From Veillonella caviae (GTDB lineage: Bacteria; Bacillota; Negativicutes; Veillonellales; Veillonellaceae), in contig NZ_RQUY01000004.1 of the NCBI RefSeq assembly GCF_003992125.1, positions 55,736 through 119,735 on the forward strand: DNA of 64,000 nt, written 5' to 3'. The translations under genes and the position numbers were made by a program. Below, in pieces: positions 46,212 to 55,068 of the stretch. The first letter of the stretch is position 1. The number at the start of each line of letters is the position of its first letter. The notes below the pieces were generated by a model that was not told the DNA's origin, made no database searches, and worked only from the letters and a program-made list of their open reading frames with translations.

Positions 46212-47102
46212 ATGAATCGCATTGTAGTCATAGGTAGTTGCAATATGGATATTACCGTGTTGGCAGATAAACGACCAACAGCTGGTGAAACCATATTAGG
46301 CAATGAATTACATATTGCCCATGGTGGCAAAGGGGCTAACCAAGCAGTAGCGGCGGCGCGTCTCGGCGCAGAGGTAACCATGGTTGGGTGCGTAGGCAAT
46401 GATGTATACGGCGAAATGATACGCACTAATTTAATAAACAATCACATTAATGTAGATTATCTTGTTACCCTCCATGATGTGACGACGGGAACGGCGCACA
46501 TTACGTTGGCAGAAGGTGATAATAGCATCATCGTTATTCCTGGTGCCAATGCGCGAGTTGATGAAAATATCGTAGACAATGCATGGCCTGCCATTGAATC
46601 TGCAGATTTAGTAATGGTGCAAAATGAAATTCCCGTTCCTACTATTGAATATATTGTAAAACGATGTCATGCAGCACGCATCAAAGTACTATTAAACCCT
46701 GCACCTGCAGCAGACCTCAATCCAGATTGGCTCGAATTAGCTACCTATATTACGCCAAATGAACACGAATTATCCGCCCTCTACCCTAGTCAGGACACGA
46801 CGGAAACAGTGATTGCCCATAACGGTCAAATCATCGTCACTCTTGGCAGCAAAGGTGTCGGCTATGGAGCAGATGGCGAACTACGCATCATTCCTGGTTT
46901 TTCTGTGAAACCAGTGGATACAACTGGCGCTGGCGACACCTTTAACGGCGCCTTTGCAACGGCTATTGTCAATGGTGAAAGCCTAGACAGCGCATTGCGC
47001 TACGGCAATGCAGCAGCCGCCCTCTCCATCCAAGCTTTGGGAGCCCAAGAAGGCATGCCTACAGCAGAACAAGTATCTGCTTTTCTAGCAGATGCTACCT
47101 AA
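46212..47102 (+). CDS. rbsK: Ribokinase
   Basis: 296 aa PfkB-family kinase phosphorylating D-ribose to ribose 5-phosphate. VVIGSCNMDITVLADKRPTA and GGKGANQAVAAARLG (PfkB signature 1) are near the N-terminus; DTTGAGDTFNGAFATA (signature 2 with the catalytic Asp) is near residue 240. AAGGAG precedes ATG. First gene of rbsKDACB; the 110 nt upstream hold no clear promoter or catabolite site. Confidence 0.95.
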   Translation: MNRIVVIGSCNMDITVLADKRPTAGETILGNELHIAHGGKGANQAVAAARLGAEVTMVGCVGNDVYGEMIRTNLINNHINVDYLVTLHDVTTGTAHITLAEGDNSIIVIPGANARVDENIVDNAWPAIESADLVMVQNEIPVPTIEYIVKRCHAARIKVLLNPAPAADLNPDWLELATYITPNEHELSALYPSQDTTETVIAHNGQIIVTLGSKGVGYGADGELRIIPGFSVKPVDTTGAGDTFNGAFATAIVNGESLDSALRYGNAAAALSIQALGAQEGMPTAEQVSAFLADAT

Positions 47103-47207
47103 CAAGTACCTGCTACTTAATAGCTAAACCAAGAATTGTATGCATATAGCGGCGCTTTCACCAAGCGTCATAGTAGTAACAATCGCGCTGAGCGCAGGAG
47201 GTATAAT

Positions 47208-47621
47208 ATGCAACGACACGGTATTTTGAACAGCCATATTGCCAAAGTCCTCGCCGACTTAGGTCATACAGATACAATATGTATTGCCGACTGCGGTCTA
47301 CCCGTACCAGAGGGCGTAGAAAAAATCGATTTAGCCCTCACCTTTGGAACACCTAGTTTCCAACAAGTGATGGACGTCATTTGGATGCATATGAAAGTAG
47401 AAGCTATCCATGTAGCAGAAGAAATGAAAGAACACAATCCTCATCTCTATCGCTATATGGAAAGCACCTATCCTAAAGATGCGTTTCAGTGGACTGAAAC
47501 GCACCACGATGCTTTCAAAGAAGCCACGAAACATTGCAAGTGCATCATTCGCACCGGCGAAGCGAGTCCGTACGCGAATGTTATATTACGGGCCGATTGC
47601 ATTTTTAGCGATCGTCCATAG
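47208..47621 (+). CDS. rbsD: D-ribose pyranase
   Basis: 137 aa. It interconverts beta-pyranose and furanose ribose so the kinase can use it. MQRHGILNSHIAKVLADLGH with the catalytic His, TDTICIADCGLPVP and a C-terminal IIRTGEASPYANVILRADC are the RbsD signatures. GCAGGAGG precedes ATG 47208; the frame is open from 47136, but that part is not conserved-looking. Confidence 0.95.
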   Translation: MQRHGILNSHIAKVLADLGHTDTICIADCGLPVPEGVEKIDLALTFGTPSFQQVMDVIWMHMKVEAIHVAEEMKEHNPHLYRYMESTYPKDAFQWTETHHDAFKEATKHCKCIIRTGEASPYANVILRADCIFSDRP

Positions 47622-47633
47622 TCAGGAGTTAGT

Positions 47634-49115
47634 ATGAAAATTGTTATGTCTGGCATCGCCAAAGCATTTGGTACGAACCAAGTGTTACGGGATGTAAACA
47701 TTACTCTCAAAGAAGGAGAAGTACATGCCCTCATGGGGGAAAACGGGGCTGGCAAATCAACGTTGATGAATATCCTCACCGGCATTCATAAGGCCGATGC
47801 AGGAACTATAAGCATCGACGGTGTGGAGCGAACATTCCCAAACCCTCGTGAAGCGGAATTAAATGGTATCGCCTTTATTCACCAAGAACTGAATATTTGG
47901 CCGAACCTTACCTTATTAGAAAATCTCTATTTGATGAGACCTAAGAAAAACCGCTTTGGTCTTATCGATAACAAAGCGATGCTCCAAGAGGCTACCGCTT
48001 TTTGTGAAGAATTAGGCATCGAATTGCCACTCACCGCTGAGGCGGGCAGTTGCTCTGTAGGGCAACAACAGATGACGGAAATTCTCCGCATCCTCATGTT
48101 AGATGCGAAGGTGGTCATCATGGACGAACCATCAGCAGCCCTTACAGAACGAGAAACAGCGACCTTGTTCAAGATGATGAACAAAATGAAAGCTCGTGGT
48201 GTGGCTATCGTATATATTTCCCACCGCATGGAAGAAGTATTCAGTGAATGTGATACTGTAACGGTCATGCGCGATGGTCATACCATCGTTACGAAACCAA
48301 TTAGCGAAATTTCTATGGACGAAGTAGTGCGTCACATGGTAGGTCGTTCTATTGATGAATTCTATCCAGAACGGACAACGGTTCCTAGTGATGTAGTACT
48401 TGATGTACAAGGATTGCAACCAAAAGGCTTTAAGCACGATATTTCTTTCCAACTTCGGAAAGGAGAAATTCTTGGTGTTGCTGGCCTCATGGGAGCAGGT
48501 CGTACGGAAATCATGCGCGCTATATTTGGTGTCGATAATCACAATGGTGGATCCATTACGGTGAATGGCAAACCATTAAAATGCAAAAAGCCAGAAGATG
48601 CCATCAAGGCAGGCATTGCTTTCATCACAGAAAACAGAAAAAGCGAAGGTCTCATCCTCGATTTTTCCATTGGATCCAATATTACATTGCCGAATTTGGG
48701 CGACATTTGCCCATCCCATGTATTGCAAAAAAATAAACTTGAATCCTTTGCTGAAACATTATCTAAAAAATTAGGCGTTAAAACCCAATCCATCCACGAA
48801 CCAGCGTCTTCCCTATCCGGCGGTAACCAACAAAAGGTGGTTATTGCAAAATGGGTAGGCAAAAAGCCGTCCATCATCATCATGGACGAACCAACCCGTG
48901 GCATCGATATTGGCGCAAAACGCGATATTTATGATTTAATGAATGAATTAACTGACGATGGCGTGTCCATCATCATGGTGTCATCAGAATTACCGGAAGT
49001 GCTCGGCATGAGTGACCGCGTTATGGTCATCCAAGAAGGTCGCGTAGCAGGAATCCTAAACCGCGACGAAGCAACACCGGAATCGATTATGACATTAGCA
49101 ACAGGAGGACAGTAA
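47634..49115 (+). CDS. rbsA: Ribose ABC importer, ATP-binding protein
   Basis: 493 aa with two ABC domains. First: Walker A GENGAGKSTLM, SVGQQQMTEILRIL, Walker B VVIMDEPSAAL. Second: an atypical A-loop/Walker (GLMGAGRTEIM), signature LSGGNQQKVVIAKW and IIIMDEPTRGIDIGAK, as usual for sugar (CUT2) importers. It powers uptake through RbsC with RbsB. Its TAA overlaps the rbsC ATG by one base. Confidence 0.96.
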   Translation: MKIVMSGIAKAFGTNQVLRDVNITLKEGEVHALMGENGAGKSTLMNILTGIHKADAGTISIDGVERTFPNPREAELNGIAFIHQELNIWPNLTLLENLYLMRPKKNRFGLIDNKAMLQEATAFCEELGIELPLTAEAGSCSVGQQQMTEILRILMLDAKVVIMDEPSAALTERETATLFKMMNKMKARGVAIVYISHRMEEVFSECDTVTVMRDGHTIVTKPISEISMDEVVRHMVGRSIDEFYPERTTVPSDVVLDVQGLQPKGFKHDISFQLRKGEILGVAGLMGAGRTEIMRAIFGVDNHNGGSITVNGKPLKCKKPEDAIKAGIAFITENRKSEGLILDFSIGSNITLPNLGDICPSHVLQKNKLESFAETLSKKLGVKTQSIHEPASSLSGGNQQKVVIAKWVGKKPSIIIMDEPTRGIDIGAKRDIYDLMNELTDDGVSIIMVSSELPEVLGMSDRVMVIQEGRVAGILNRDEATPESIMTLATGGQ

Positions 49116-50050
49116 TGGACAGCAAAGCCATGCAATATGTAAAAAAATTAGGCCCTCTCATCGGCCTCATCGCTTTATTTATTATTATTTCTGTCATGAA
49201 TGACAGTTTCCTTGAATTATCTAACTTGCGCAATCTATTACGGCAAGTATCTATCAATGCTATTATCGCCTTTGGTATGACTTTCGTCATCCTTACAGGG
49301 GGCATCGATTTATCTGTAGGATCCATCCTCGCCCTATCTAGTGCGATAATGGCCCAACTCATCATAACAGGCACTAATCCTGAATTAGCTATACTCCTCG
49401 CTGCTGGTGCAGGTCTCTTACTGGGTGGTATCAACGGTCTAGTTATAACCTACGGCCGTGTAGCACCATTCATTGCTACTTTGGCGACGATGACCATCTA
49501 TCGCGGTGCAACCCTTGTATTCACTGATGGCAATCCTATTTCCGGACTCACCCAAGACCCTATATTCCACGCCTTTGGTCAAGGGGATATCGGCGGTTTA
49601 CCAATTCCAGCCATTACCATGTTTCTCGCATTCATCATCCTTTGGTTCGTCTTGAGCCGTACCTCTTTAGGCCGCAAAACTTACGCCGTAGGGGGCAGTG
49701 AAAAAGTGAGTTACATTGCAGGTATTAAAATTGACCGTGTGAAAGTATTCGTATATGCTCTCACCGGTATGCTCTGTGGTATTGCAGGGGCCATCATCAC
49801 TTCTCGTCTTAACTCAGCACAACCAACGGCAGGCACTGGTTATGAACTAGATGCTATCGCAGCCGTTGTTCTCGGCGGCACCAGTCTCGCTGGTGGCCGT
49901 GGCCATATTGTAGGCACCCTAATCGGCGCCCTTATCATCGGTACCCTCAACAATGGGTTAAATATCCTCGACGTATCCAGTTTCTATCAACAAGTCGTAA
50001 AAGGGATTGTTATTTTATTAGCTGTTCTTGCAGACCGTAAGAAAGCTTAG
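49115..50050 (+). CDS. rbsC: Ribose ABC importer, permease
   Basis: 311 aa with 8-10 TM helices, CUT2 permease family. ILTGGIDLSVGSILALSSAI and GTGYELDAIAAVVLGGTSLAGGRG (about 232-255, coupling region) are hallmark motifs. One-base overlap with rbsA indicates coupled translation; rbsB follows nine nt after its stop. Confidence 0.96.
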   Translation: MDSKAMQYVKKLGPLIGLIALFIIISVMNDSFLELSNLRNLLRQVSINAIIAFGMTFVILTGGIDLSVGSILALSSAIMAQLIITGTNPELAILLAAGAGLLLGGINGLVITYGRVAPFIATLATMTIYRGATLVFTDGNPISGLTQDPIFHAFGQGDIGGLPIPAITMFLAFIILWFVLSRTSLGRKTYAVGGSEKVSYIAGIKIDRVKVFVYALTGMLCGIAGAIITSRLNSAQPTAGTGYELDAIAAVVLGGTSLAGGRGHIVGTLIGALIIGTLNNGLNILDVSSFYQQVVKGIVILLAVLADRKKA

Positions 50051-50059
50051 GAGGTTTTC

Positions 50060-50959
50060 ATGAAAAAAATATTCTTACTATTAGCGATGGCCCTCATGGT
50101 CATTGGCCTTGTGGCTGGTTGTGGTAAAAGCTCCGATAGCGGTGACAAAAAATCTGGCACTATCGGCTTCTCCGTATCTACCCAAAATAATCCATTCTTC
50201 GTATCCTTGAAAAACGGTATCGAAGAAGAAGCGAAAGCATTGGGATTAAAAGTTAAAATCGTTGATGCTCAAAATGATCCAGCAAAACAAGCAAATGATA
50301 TTTCTGACTTACTTGAAAGCGGCGTATCCCTATTGATTATCAACCCTGTTGATTCCGCAGCTATCTCCACATCTGTAGAAATGGCAAACAACAAAAACAT
50401 TCCTGTTATCACTGTTGACCGCTCTGCAGATAAAGGCAAAGTCGTAGCTCACATCGCTTCTGACAACGTAAAAGGCGGCGAAATGGCAGCACAACTCATC
50501 ATTGATAAAGTAGGCAATGGTGCTAAAGTAGGCGAATTAGAAGGTATCCCTGGCGCTTCCGCTACTCGTGAACGCGGTCAAGGTTTCCACAATGTAGCTG
50601 ACAAAGCGTTAACAGTAGCATCTAAACAAAGTGCTGATTTCGACCGTACAAAAGGTCTTAATGTAGCATCCAATATGTTACAAGCTAACCCTGACATCCA
50701 AGCAATCTTCGCTCATAATGACGAAATGGCTTTAGGTGCTATTCAAGCAGCTAAATCAGCTGGCAAAAACGTATTCATCGTAGGCTTCGATGGCACAGCA
50801 GATGCTGAAAAAGCAGTACAAGACGGCACCCTCGCAGCTACCATCGCACAACAACCTGAATTAATGGGCAAAATCGCTGTTGATACAGCGGCTAAAGTTG
50901 TGAAAGGTGAAACTGTAGAAGCAAAAATTCCAGTAGAACTAAAAGTAGTAACAAAATAA
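50060..50959 (+). CDS. rbsB: Ribose-binding lipoprotein
   Basis: 299 aa periplasmic-binding protein family 1. Signal peptide with lipobox VAGC (about 18-21), so it is lipid-anchored. GTIGFSVSTQNNPFFVSLKN, NPVDSAAISTSV, VDRSADKGKV and HNDEMALGAIQAAKSAG are ribose-binding motifs. AGGAGG precedes ATG. Last gene of the operon, followed 24 nt later by a strong hairpin with the shared-loop element. Confidence 0.95.
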   Translation: MKKIFLLLAMALMVIGLVAGCGKSSDSGDKKSGTIGFSVSTQNNPFFVSLKNGIEEEAKALGLKVKIVDAQNDPAKQANDISDLLESGVSLLIINPVDSAAISTSVEMANNKNIPVITVDRSADKGKVVAHIASDNVKGGEMAAQLIIDKVGNGAKVGELEGIPGASATRERGQGFHNVADKALTVASKQSADFDRTKGLNVASNMLQANPDIQAIFAHNDEMALGAIQAAKSAGKNVFIVGFDGTADAEKAVQDGTLAATIAQQPELMGKIAVDTAAKVVKGETVEAKIPVELKVVTK

Positions 50960-50983
50960 TTTCATAGAAACTGGGTAAAGTTT

Positions 50984-51062
50984 GGTCCCCACTATGAGAG
51001 GCAATTCCACAATATGCGCATTCGCGCTCCATGAAAGGAATTGCCTCCTCACAGTGGGGACC
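50984..51062. terminator. Terminator hairpin with shared 29-nt loop, copy 1
   Basis: Arms 50984-51008 and 51037-51062 (outer GGTCCCCACT / AGTGGGGACC, inner GGCAATTCC / GGAATTGCC, one small asymmetry). The loop at 51008-51036 begins CACAATATGCGC and ends GCTCCATGAAA, and contains its own GCGC-ATTC-GCGC mini-hairpin. It sits between convergent rbsB and the HipA-like gene and can serve both. Confidence 0.8.
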
Positions 51063-51103
51063 TTTCGCTTCTGCATTTGTTCCAATTGAAATTATTTTGT
51101 TAC

Positions 51104-52324
51104 TTATATAGCAAAGTTGATGTGTTTTTCGTTCAATAGTTCAATGAAATATAGCGCTCTTTGTTGAATATGTTGCTCTAATGCATCGAGTTTTGTATCT
51201 GTTATGAGTTCTGATGAAATGCGATGGAATGTAAAATGTAACAGTCTTTGTAACATAGCTCTATGTGAATCGTGTAAATAGAGTTTCGCTTGTGTATCAA
51301 AATCTAATCCCCAAAAGCTACGACCGATTAAAGGATGAATTTCTCTATATCGATTTTGACTATTTTTCGTATTTATAGAAACAACTTCAAAAAATTCTTC
51401 ATCTGTCAGATTATATAGTAATGAATTCCCATGATCAAATAATGGTGCAGCACCGAGAATGGTATTACTTTCATTATGAACAAGAACGCCAAAATTATTG
51501 AGATGACGGTCGGTGTTGTAAATGAGTGCATCAAAGACCATCATATTAGCAAATTCACGAATCCCATACAAACTAGCAATATCATATTGCTTTTCATATA
51601 GTATCAACTCATCGCGGGTCATATCAGAATCGATTAACCCCGATAAAGGCAAATAGCCGATACTTTCAGAAGTAAAGAGAGGACACGCGCAAACCTGCTG
51701 ACCATGAAATTCAGCCATTTTATAAGGCACACGCGGAATTCCCATAACATCTGCAATTTGACTAGCGTACACCTCGATGAGCGACTCAAGACCTCCATTA
51801 GCATAACGCGGGGTTGCACCTTTATATAGGAAAATCTCACTTCCCTCCCGATGCCAACATTTCTTAAGCATCCCATTCGTCGTAAACTCTGGCGTCGTCA
51901 CAATACCTTTGATATGACTTTGCTCACCAGTGAAAGCAATACTTGCCACTACATCGCTGAAAGGATTATCATATAAATTAATATTTGCCCAACTAATACA
52001 CTCCGTCGCAGGACGAACCCAGTACGTATCATTCAAAGATAATCCATACGTAATATCTAAATAACGAAACGGATTATCCGTATCTGCAATGGCATCTAAC
52101 AATGTATTTACATATGCACGATTATTAGGAATTTTTCGTTCTAGCAACCAAGACCGAAGCCCTTTCTCTGTAGGAATCAATGTAAGTGGTAACAACTCAT
52201 CATCTAAAATTGTAATATCAGACAAAACAATACGAACCAATTTTGCTAAATTTACGACCTCCTCGAACCGATTCATCCGAAACCGCAACACATCTATATC
52301 CCGCGACATCAATACATACTCCAT
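51104..52324 (-). CDS. HipA-like serine/threonine kinase without HipB partner
   Basis: 406 aa. The C-terminal half has HipA-like kinase motifs: the catalytic loop YNTDRHLNNFGVL (Asp, His, Asn; near 270) and metal site APLFDHGNSLL (near 292). A short motif SHIKGI about residue 136 and EIFLYKGAT near 166 match the nucleotide-binding side. The N-terminal ~110 residues do not look like canonical HipA. HipA toxins phosphorylate GltX, but many HipA-domain proteins are not toxins. No small HTH gene adjoins. AGGAGG precedes ATG 52324. Bracketed by two hairpins with the same loop. Confidence 0.78.
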   Translation of the reverse strand: MEYVLMSRDIDVLRFRMNRFEEVVNLAKLVRIVLSDITILDDELLPLTLIPTEKGLRSWLLERKIPNNRAYVNTLLDAIADTDNPFRYLDITYGLSLNDTYWVRPATECISWANINLYDNPFSDVVASIAFTGEQSHIKGIVTTPEFTTNGMLKKCWHREGSEIFLYKGATPRYANGGLESLIEVYASQIADVMGIPRVPYKMAEFHGQQVCACPLFTSESIGYLPLSGLIDSDMTRDELILYEKQYDIASLYGIREFANMMVFDALIYNTDRHLNNFGVLVHNESNTILGAAPLFDHGNSLLYNLTDEEFFEVVSINTKNSQNRYREIHPLIGRSFWGLDFDTQAKLYLHDSHRAMLQRLLHFTFHRISSELITDTKLDALEQHIQQRALYFIELLNEKHINFAI

Positions 52325-52485
52325 GGCAAACCTCCTTTCCCCTCACACGAACACCTAACATATATCCTCATTATACCACCACACCTCAAAATTTAGAGAA
52401 CGAACTTGCCATACGTTTACACACCACTATCACTACATCAAAAGTATTATAAAAAGACCCAAAGAGGAAAATGTATTATAAGAAT

Positions 52486-52563
52486 CCCCCTATCTGGGCA
52501 TTTAGATTTCTTTCATGGAGCGCGAATGCGCGTATTGTGAAATATAAATGCCCAGATAGGGGG
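52486..52563 (-). terminator. Terminator hairpin with shared 29-nt loop, copy 2
   Basis: A perfect 19-bp stem (CCCCCTATCTGGGCATTTA at 52486-52504 and its complement at 52545-52563) encloses a 40-nt loop. Positions 52511-52539 are the reverse complement of the copy-1 loop except for one base. It follows the GNAT gene stop by seven nt, so in the sense of that gene the loop reads in the same direction as copy 1 does for rbsB. Confidence 0.85.
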
Positions 52564-52569
52564 TTCATA

Positions 52570-53052
52570 CTACAATGCTTTTTTAAAGAAGATAGTGGTG
52601 TGTAATTTACCGGCAAAACGTTCCCGATCGAATTCCTCAAACCCAAAGCTTTCATACATCTTAGGCAACCATGGATGTTCCGCTGCGGTTCCCAATGTTA
52701 CATACGGTGTTTTGTACACATTGCGAAGTAAATCTTCTATAAGGCCTAGCATTTCTCGAGCATAGCCTTTTCCTTTATGTTCTGGAGCCGTTACGAAATG
52801 AGCAATATGTGGATACACATCTGGTGTAGAGTGGCGCACCCACGGCATGCGGAGAGTAATAGAGCTAACCAAGGCGCCATCTACAAACAATCCATATACA
52901 GGATATGTTTCTACCCACTCCTCTGATTCTTGTAAAGTAAAATTCGTCGCATCAAAGGAAATGGGATAATCCTTATTGGCTGCATAGCCTGCAATCAATA
53001 CATCATGATATTCGCTTACATCCGCACTTGTTAATTGTCTAAATTCTTTCAT
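52570..53052 (-). CDS. GNAT N-acetyltransferase
   Basis: 160 aa. Acetyl-CoA motif HFVTAPEHKGKGYAREMLGL (about 87-106) and the C-terminal PWLPKMYESFGFEEFDRERF give the GNAT fold. The N-terminus FRQLTSADVSEYHDVLIAGY is also typical. Substrate unknown. CTGGAG precedes ATG 53052. Last gene on the chromosomal-looking side before the accessory region. Confidence 0.85.
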   Translation of the reverse strand: MKEFRQLTSADVSEYHDVLIAGYAANKDYPISFDATNFTLQESEEWVETYPVYGLFVDGALVSSITLRMPWVRHSTPDVYPHIAHFVTAPEHKGKGYAREMLGLIEDLLRNVYKTPYVTLGTAAEHPWLPKMYESFGFEEFDRERFAGKLHTTIFFKKAL

Positions 53053-53203
53053 TCACTCCAGCCTTTCTTTATATCGAAAATTTTCGCCAAACATATTGAG
53101 TATTTATTATACTATAAAGGACTGCCCGTAGAGAAGTTCGCTTGGGGATTAAATGAAAATTACAATTTTTGAGCGACGCCTTCAAATGGGAACAAACTGA
53201 AAA

Positions 53204-53248
53204 CAACCCTACTTGAGTAAAAATACTCTGGTAGAGTTGCCTTTTTTT
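53204..53248 (+). terminator. Orphan plus-strand intrinsic terminator
   Basis: A stem of CAACCCTAC...GAGTA with TACTC...GTAGAGTTG closes a short AAAA loop and is followed by CCTTTTTTT on the plus strand. No plus-strand gene precedes it: 53053-53203 contains no convincing ORF. It may end a small RNA or be the edge of inserted DNA. In minus sense it lies just beyond the stop of the 588-aa gene but with no T-tract that way. Confidence 0.6.
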
Positions 53249-53284
53249 ATTTCTCACTCTCAAGTACCGAAATGGTATGTGAGA

Positions 53285-55051
53285 TTATTTTATAGAATGT
53301 TTCCAATAAGCATCATAGCCGACTATTTTAATTTCATCAGATGCATACTCAAGTGAGAATTTATCCAATTTTTCAATAAGACAATTTTTACCGAAAGCAG
53401 GATTTTTATCTCTGTTTTTTGCCTCTAAGAAAATAACTTGATTTGTTTTTCTCATTGGGTGAATAATCATGCCATCGAATTCACTTAGTTTCCTTCCTAC
53501 CGCATCCTTTTGATATACAAGAATACTTGCTGGAATTGTGACTGTCGTATCATTTACTAAATCATTAATAATTTGACTCAACAAAAATTCAACCTCGTGA
53601 TTCTCATCCTCGTTACCAATTGAAGATTTCAACAATGACTGTAATTCTTTTATTCTTATATTTTTTCCTCGTGTGCAAACAACACATATATCTCTATTTA
53701 TGGTTGGTTTAATCACAACCGGATTCTCATCAAATAAATAAAACAAGAAAAATTTGACTGCCAAAAGAAACCTTGAATCGTAAGGCAAAATATTAGAAAT
53801 TCTACGAAGATAATTAACAGTACACTTTAATGTTTTATAAGCAGCATATCTCTTTGTATTAGCATTACAAGTTCTCTTTATAGAGACAAGAATGGTTTGC
53901 TCTCCAGAATGTCTATCATAATAGCCAACACGAGTATTATTGATGCTTTCTAACTCTGATAATAAGGCTTCTGATATCCTCCTTTGCTCTGCAGAAAATG
54001 TCAATTTCAAAATCTGTGACTGAACATAATCCCTTTTATGAGAGTGTGCTTGATTTAATACACTGGCTTTATTTATAAACAGGTCATTATAATAGCTTAC
54101 ATCAACATAGTCCGGGGTTTTTGTTATCATCGAAACCATTTTTCTTGATATTTTATAATAGCAAATTGCACTTGAATTCTCATTATATACAGTATCATCC
54201 AAAAGTTTTCTAATCGAAGCCATTAAATGATTTGAGGACTGATTGTTGTTGTATTCTGATAATAACTCTTTTAACAGTAACAACATTGCTTTTTCATTGC
54301 ATAAATCGATAGTTAAAGGTGTTTCAGCTATCTGCAAATCATATGCCATATACGAAACCGTTCTTATGTTTCTAAATATAGCAAAAGCGTATTTGAGTTT
54401 GCTTTCTTCTGATAACGATTGCTCATTTATATATGAATACAAGATTTCTAATGCAACTGAAATAGCCTGTTTTGATTTGTCGCATTGTTCCAATATCAAA
54501 ATTGAATTTAGCAAATGAAGTCTTTGATAATTCTTGCTTTCTAAAATTACTTTAGCTGCACATTGATATCGTTCATCTTTACAAGCATTAATGACCACAT
54601 CACGAAAAGCAATATCTTCTTCAGCTAACATAGTTATTGCACGAGAAGCAGTAAACGTGTTATAAAAATGACCAACATTATATACAATAGTCAATAGCTG
54701 AAGAATATCACCCATTGAAGGTTTATTTTTCTTATCAGGGTAAACATAATCATTTCTGAACTCTCTAGAATTGATGTAGTTATTATAGGTGAATCGTAAA
54801 TCTCCTTGCAGGTGAGTTTTGATTAATTTATGTAGATATAACTGCAACATGACATAATCGAACCTTGTTTTTGCAAGTTTCTTTTTCACCTTTATAACAC
54901 CTAATTGGGGAATCTCTTTGACACGCTCAATTATTCCAATGTTATCAAGTTCTTCATATAATTCGGTTACATAAGGGTAGAGGTCAATCTCTACCCTTAA
55001 ATTGTGTTTTCTTGTTTTCAGTTTCGGAAGGAGATCATACTTGATTTCCAT
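53285..55051 (-). CDS. 588-aa protein with C-terminal PD-(D/E)xK nuclease-like motif
   Basis: Not a family I recognise. Mostly alpha-helical, Lys/Leu/Asn-rich. Near residues 525-545 it shows SEFDGMIIHPMRKT then QVIFLEAKNRDKNP: a Asp, a hydrophobic strand and E-x-K, the core of a PD-(D/E)xK nuclease, followed by a helix. FDENPVVIKPTINRDICVVC and RGKNIRIKELQSLL lie before it. GGGAGGG precedes ATG 55051, 18 nt after the stop of the helicase-methyltransferase gene. As last gene of the operon it could be the DNA-cutting effector or a partner of the large protein. The nuclease call rests on the motif alone. Confidence 0.65.
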   Translation of the reverse strand: MEIKYDLLPKLKTRKHNLRVEIDLYPYVTELYEELDNIGIIERVKEIPQLGVIKVKKKLAKTRFDYVMLQLYLHKLIKTHLQGDLRFTYNNYINSREFRNDYVYPDKKNKPSMGDILQLLTIVYNVGHFYNTFTASRAITMLAEEDIAFRDVVINACKDERYQCAAKVILESKNYQRLHLLNSILILEQCDKSKQAISVALEILYSYINEQSLSEESKLKYAFAIFRNIRTVSYMAYDLQIAETPLTIDLCNEKAMLLLLKELLSEYNNNQSSNHLMASIRKLLDDTVYNENSSAICYYKISRKMVSMITKTPDYVDVSYYNDLFINKASVLNQAHSHKRDYVQSQILKLTFSAEQRRISEALLSELESINNTRVGYYDRHSGEQTILVSIKRTCNANTKRYAAYKTLKCTVNYLRRISNILPYDSRFLLAVKFFLFYLFDENPVVIKPTINRDICVVCTRGKNIRIKELQSLLKSSIGNEDENHEVEFLLSQIINDLVNDTTVTIPASILVYQKDAVGRKLSEFDGMIIHPMRKTNQVIFLEAKNRDKNPAFGKNCLIEKLDKFSLEYASDEIKIVGYDAYWKHSIK

Positions 55052-55068
55052 AGAAAATCACCCTCCCT

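Noticed and set aside
53069..53263. 64-aa minus-strand ORF between the GNAT gene and the 588-aa gene
   Set aside because: No ribosome site, no recognisable composition, and it overlaps the plus-strand terminator; best treated as non-coding.
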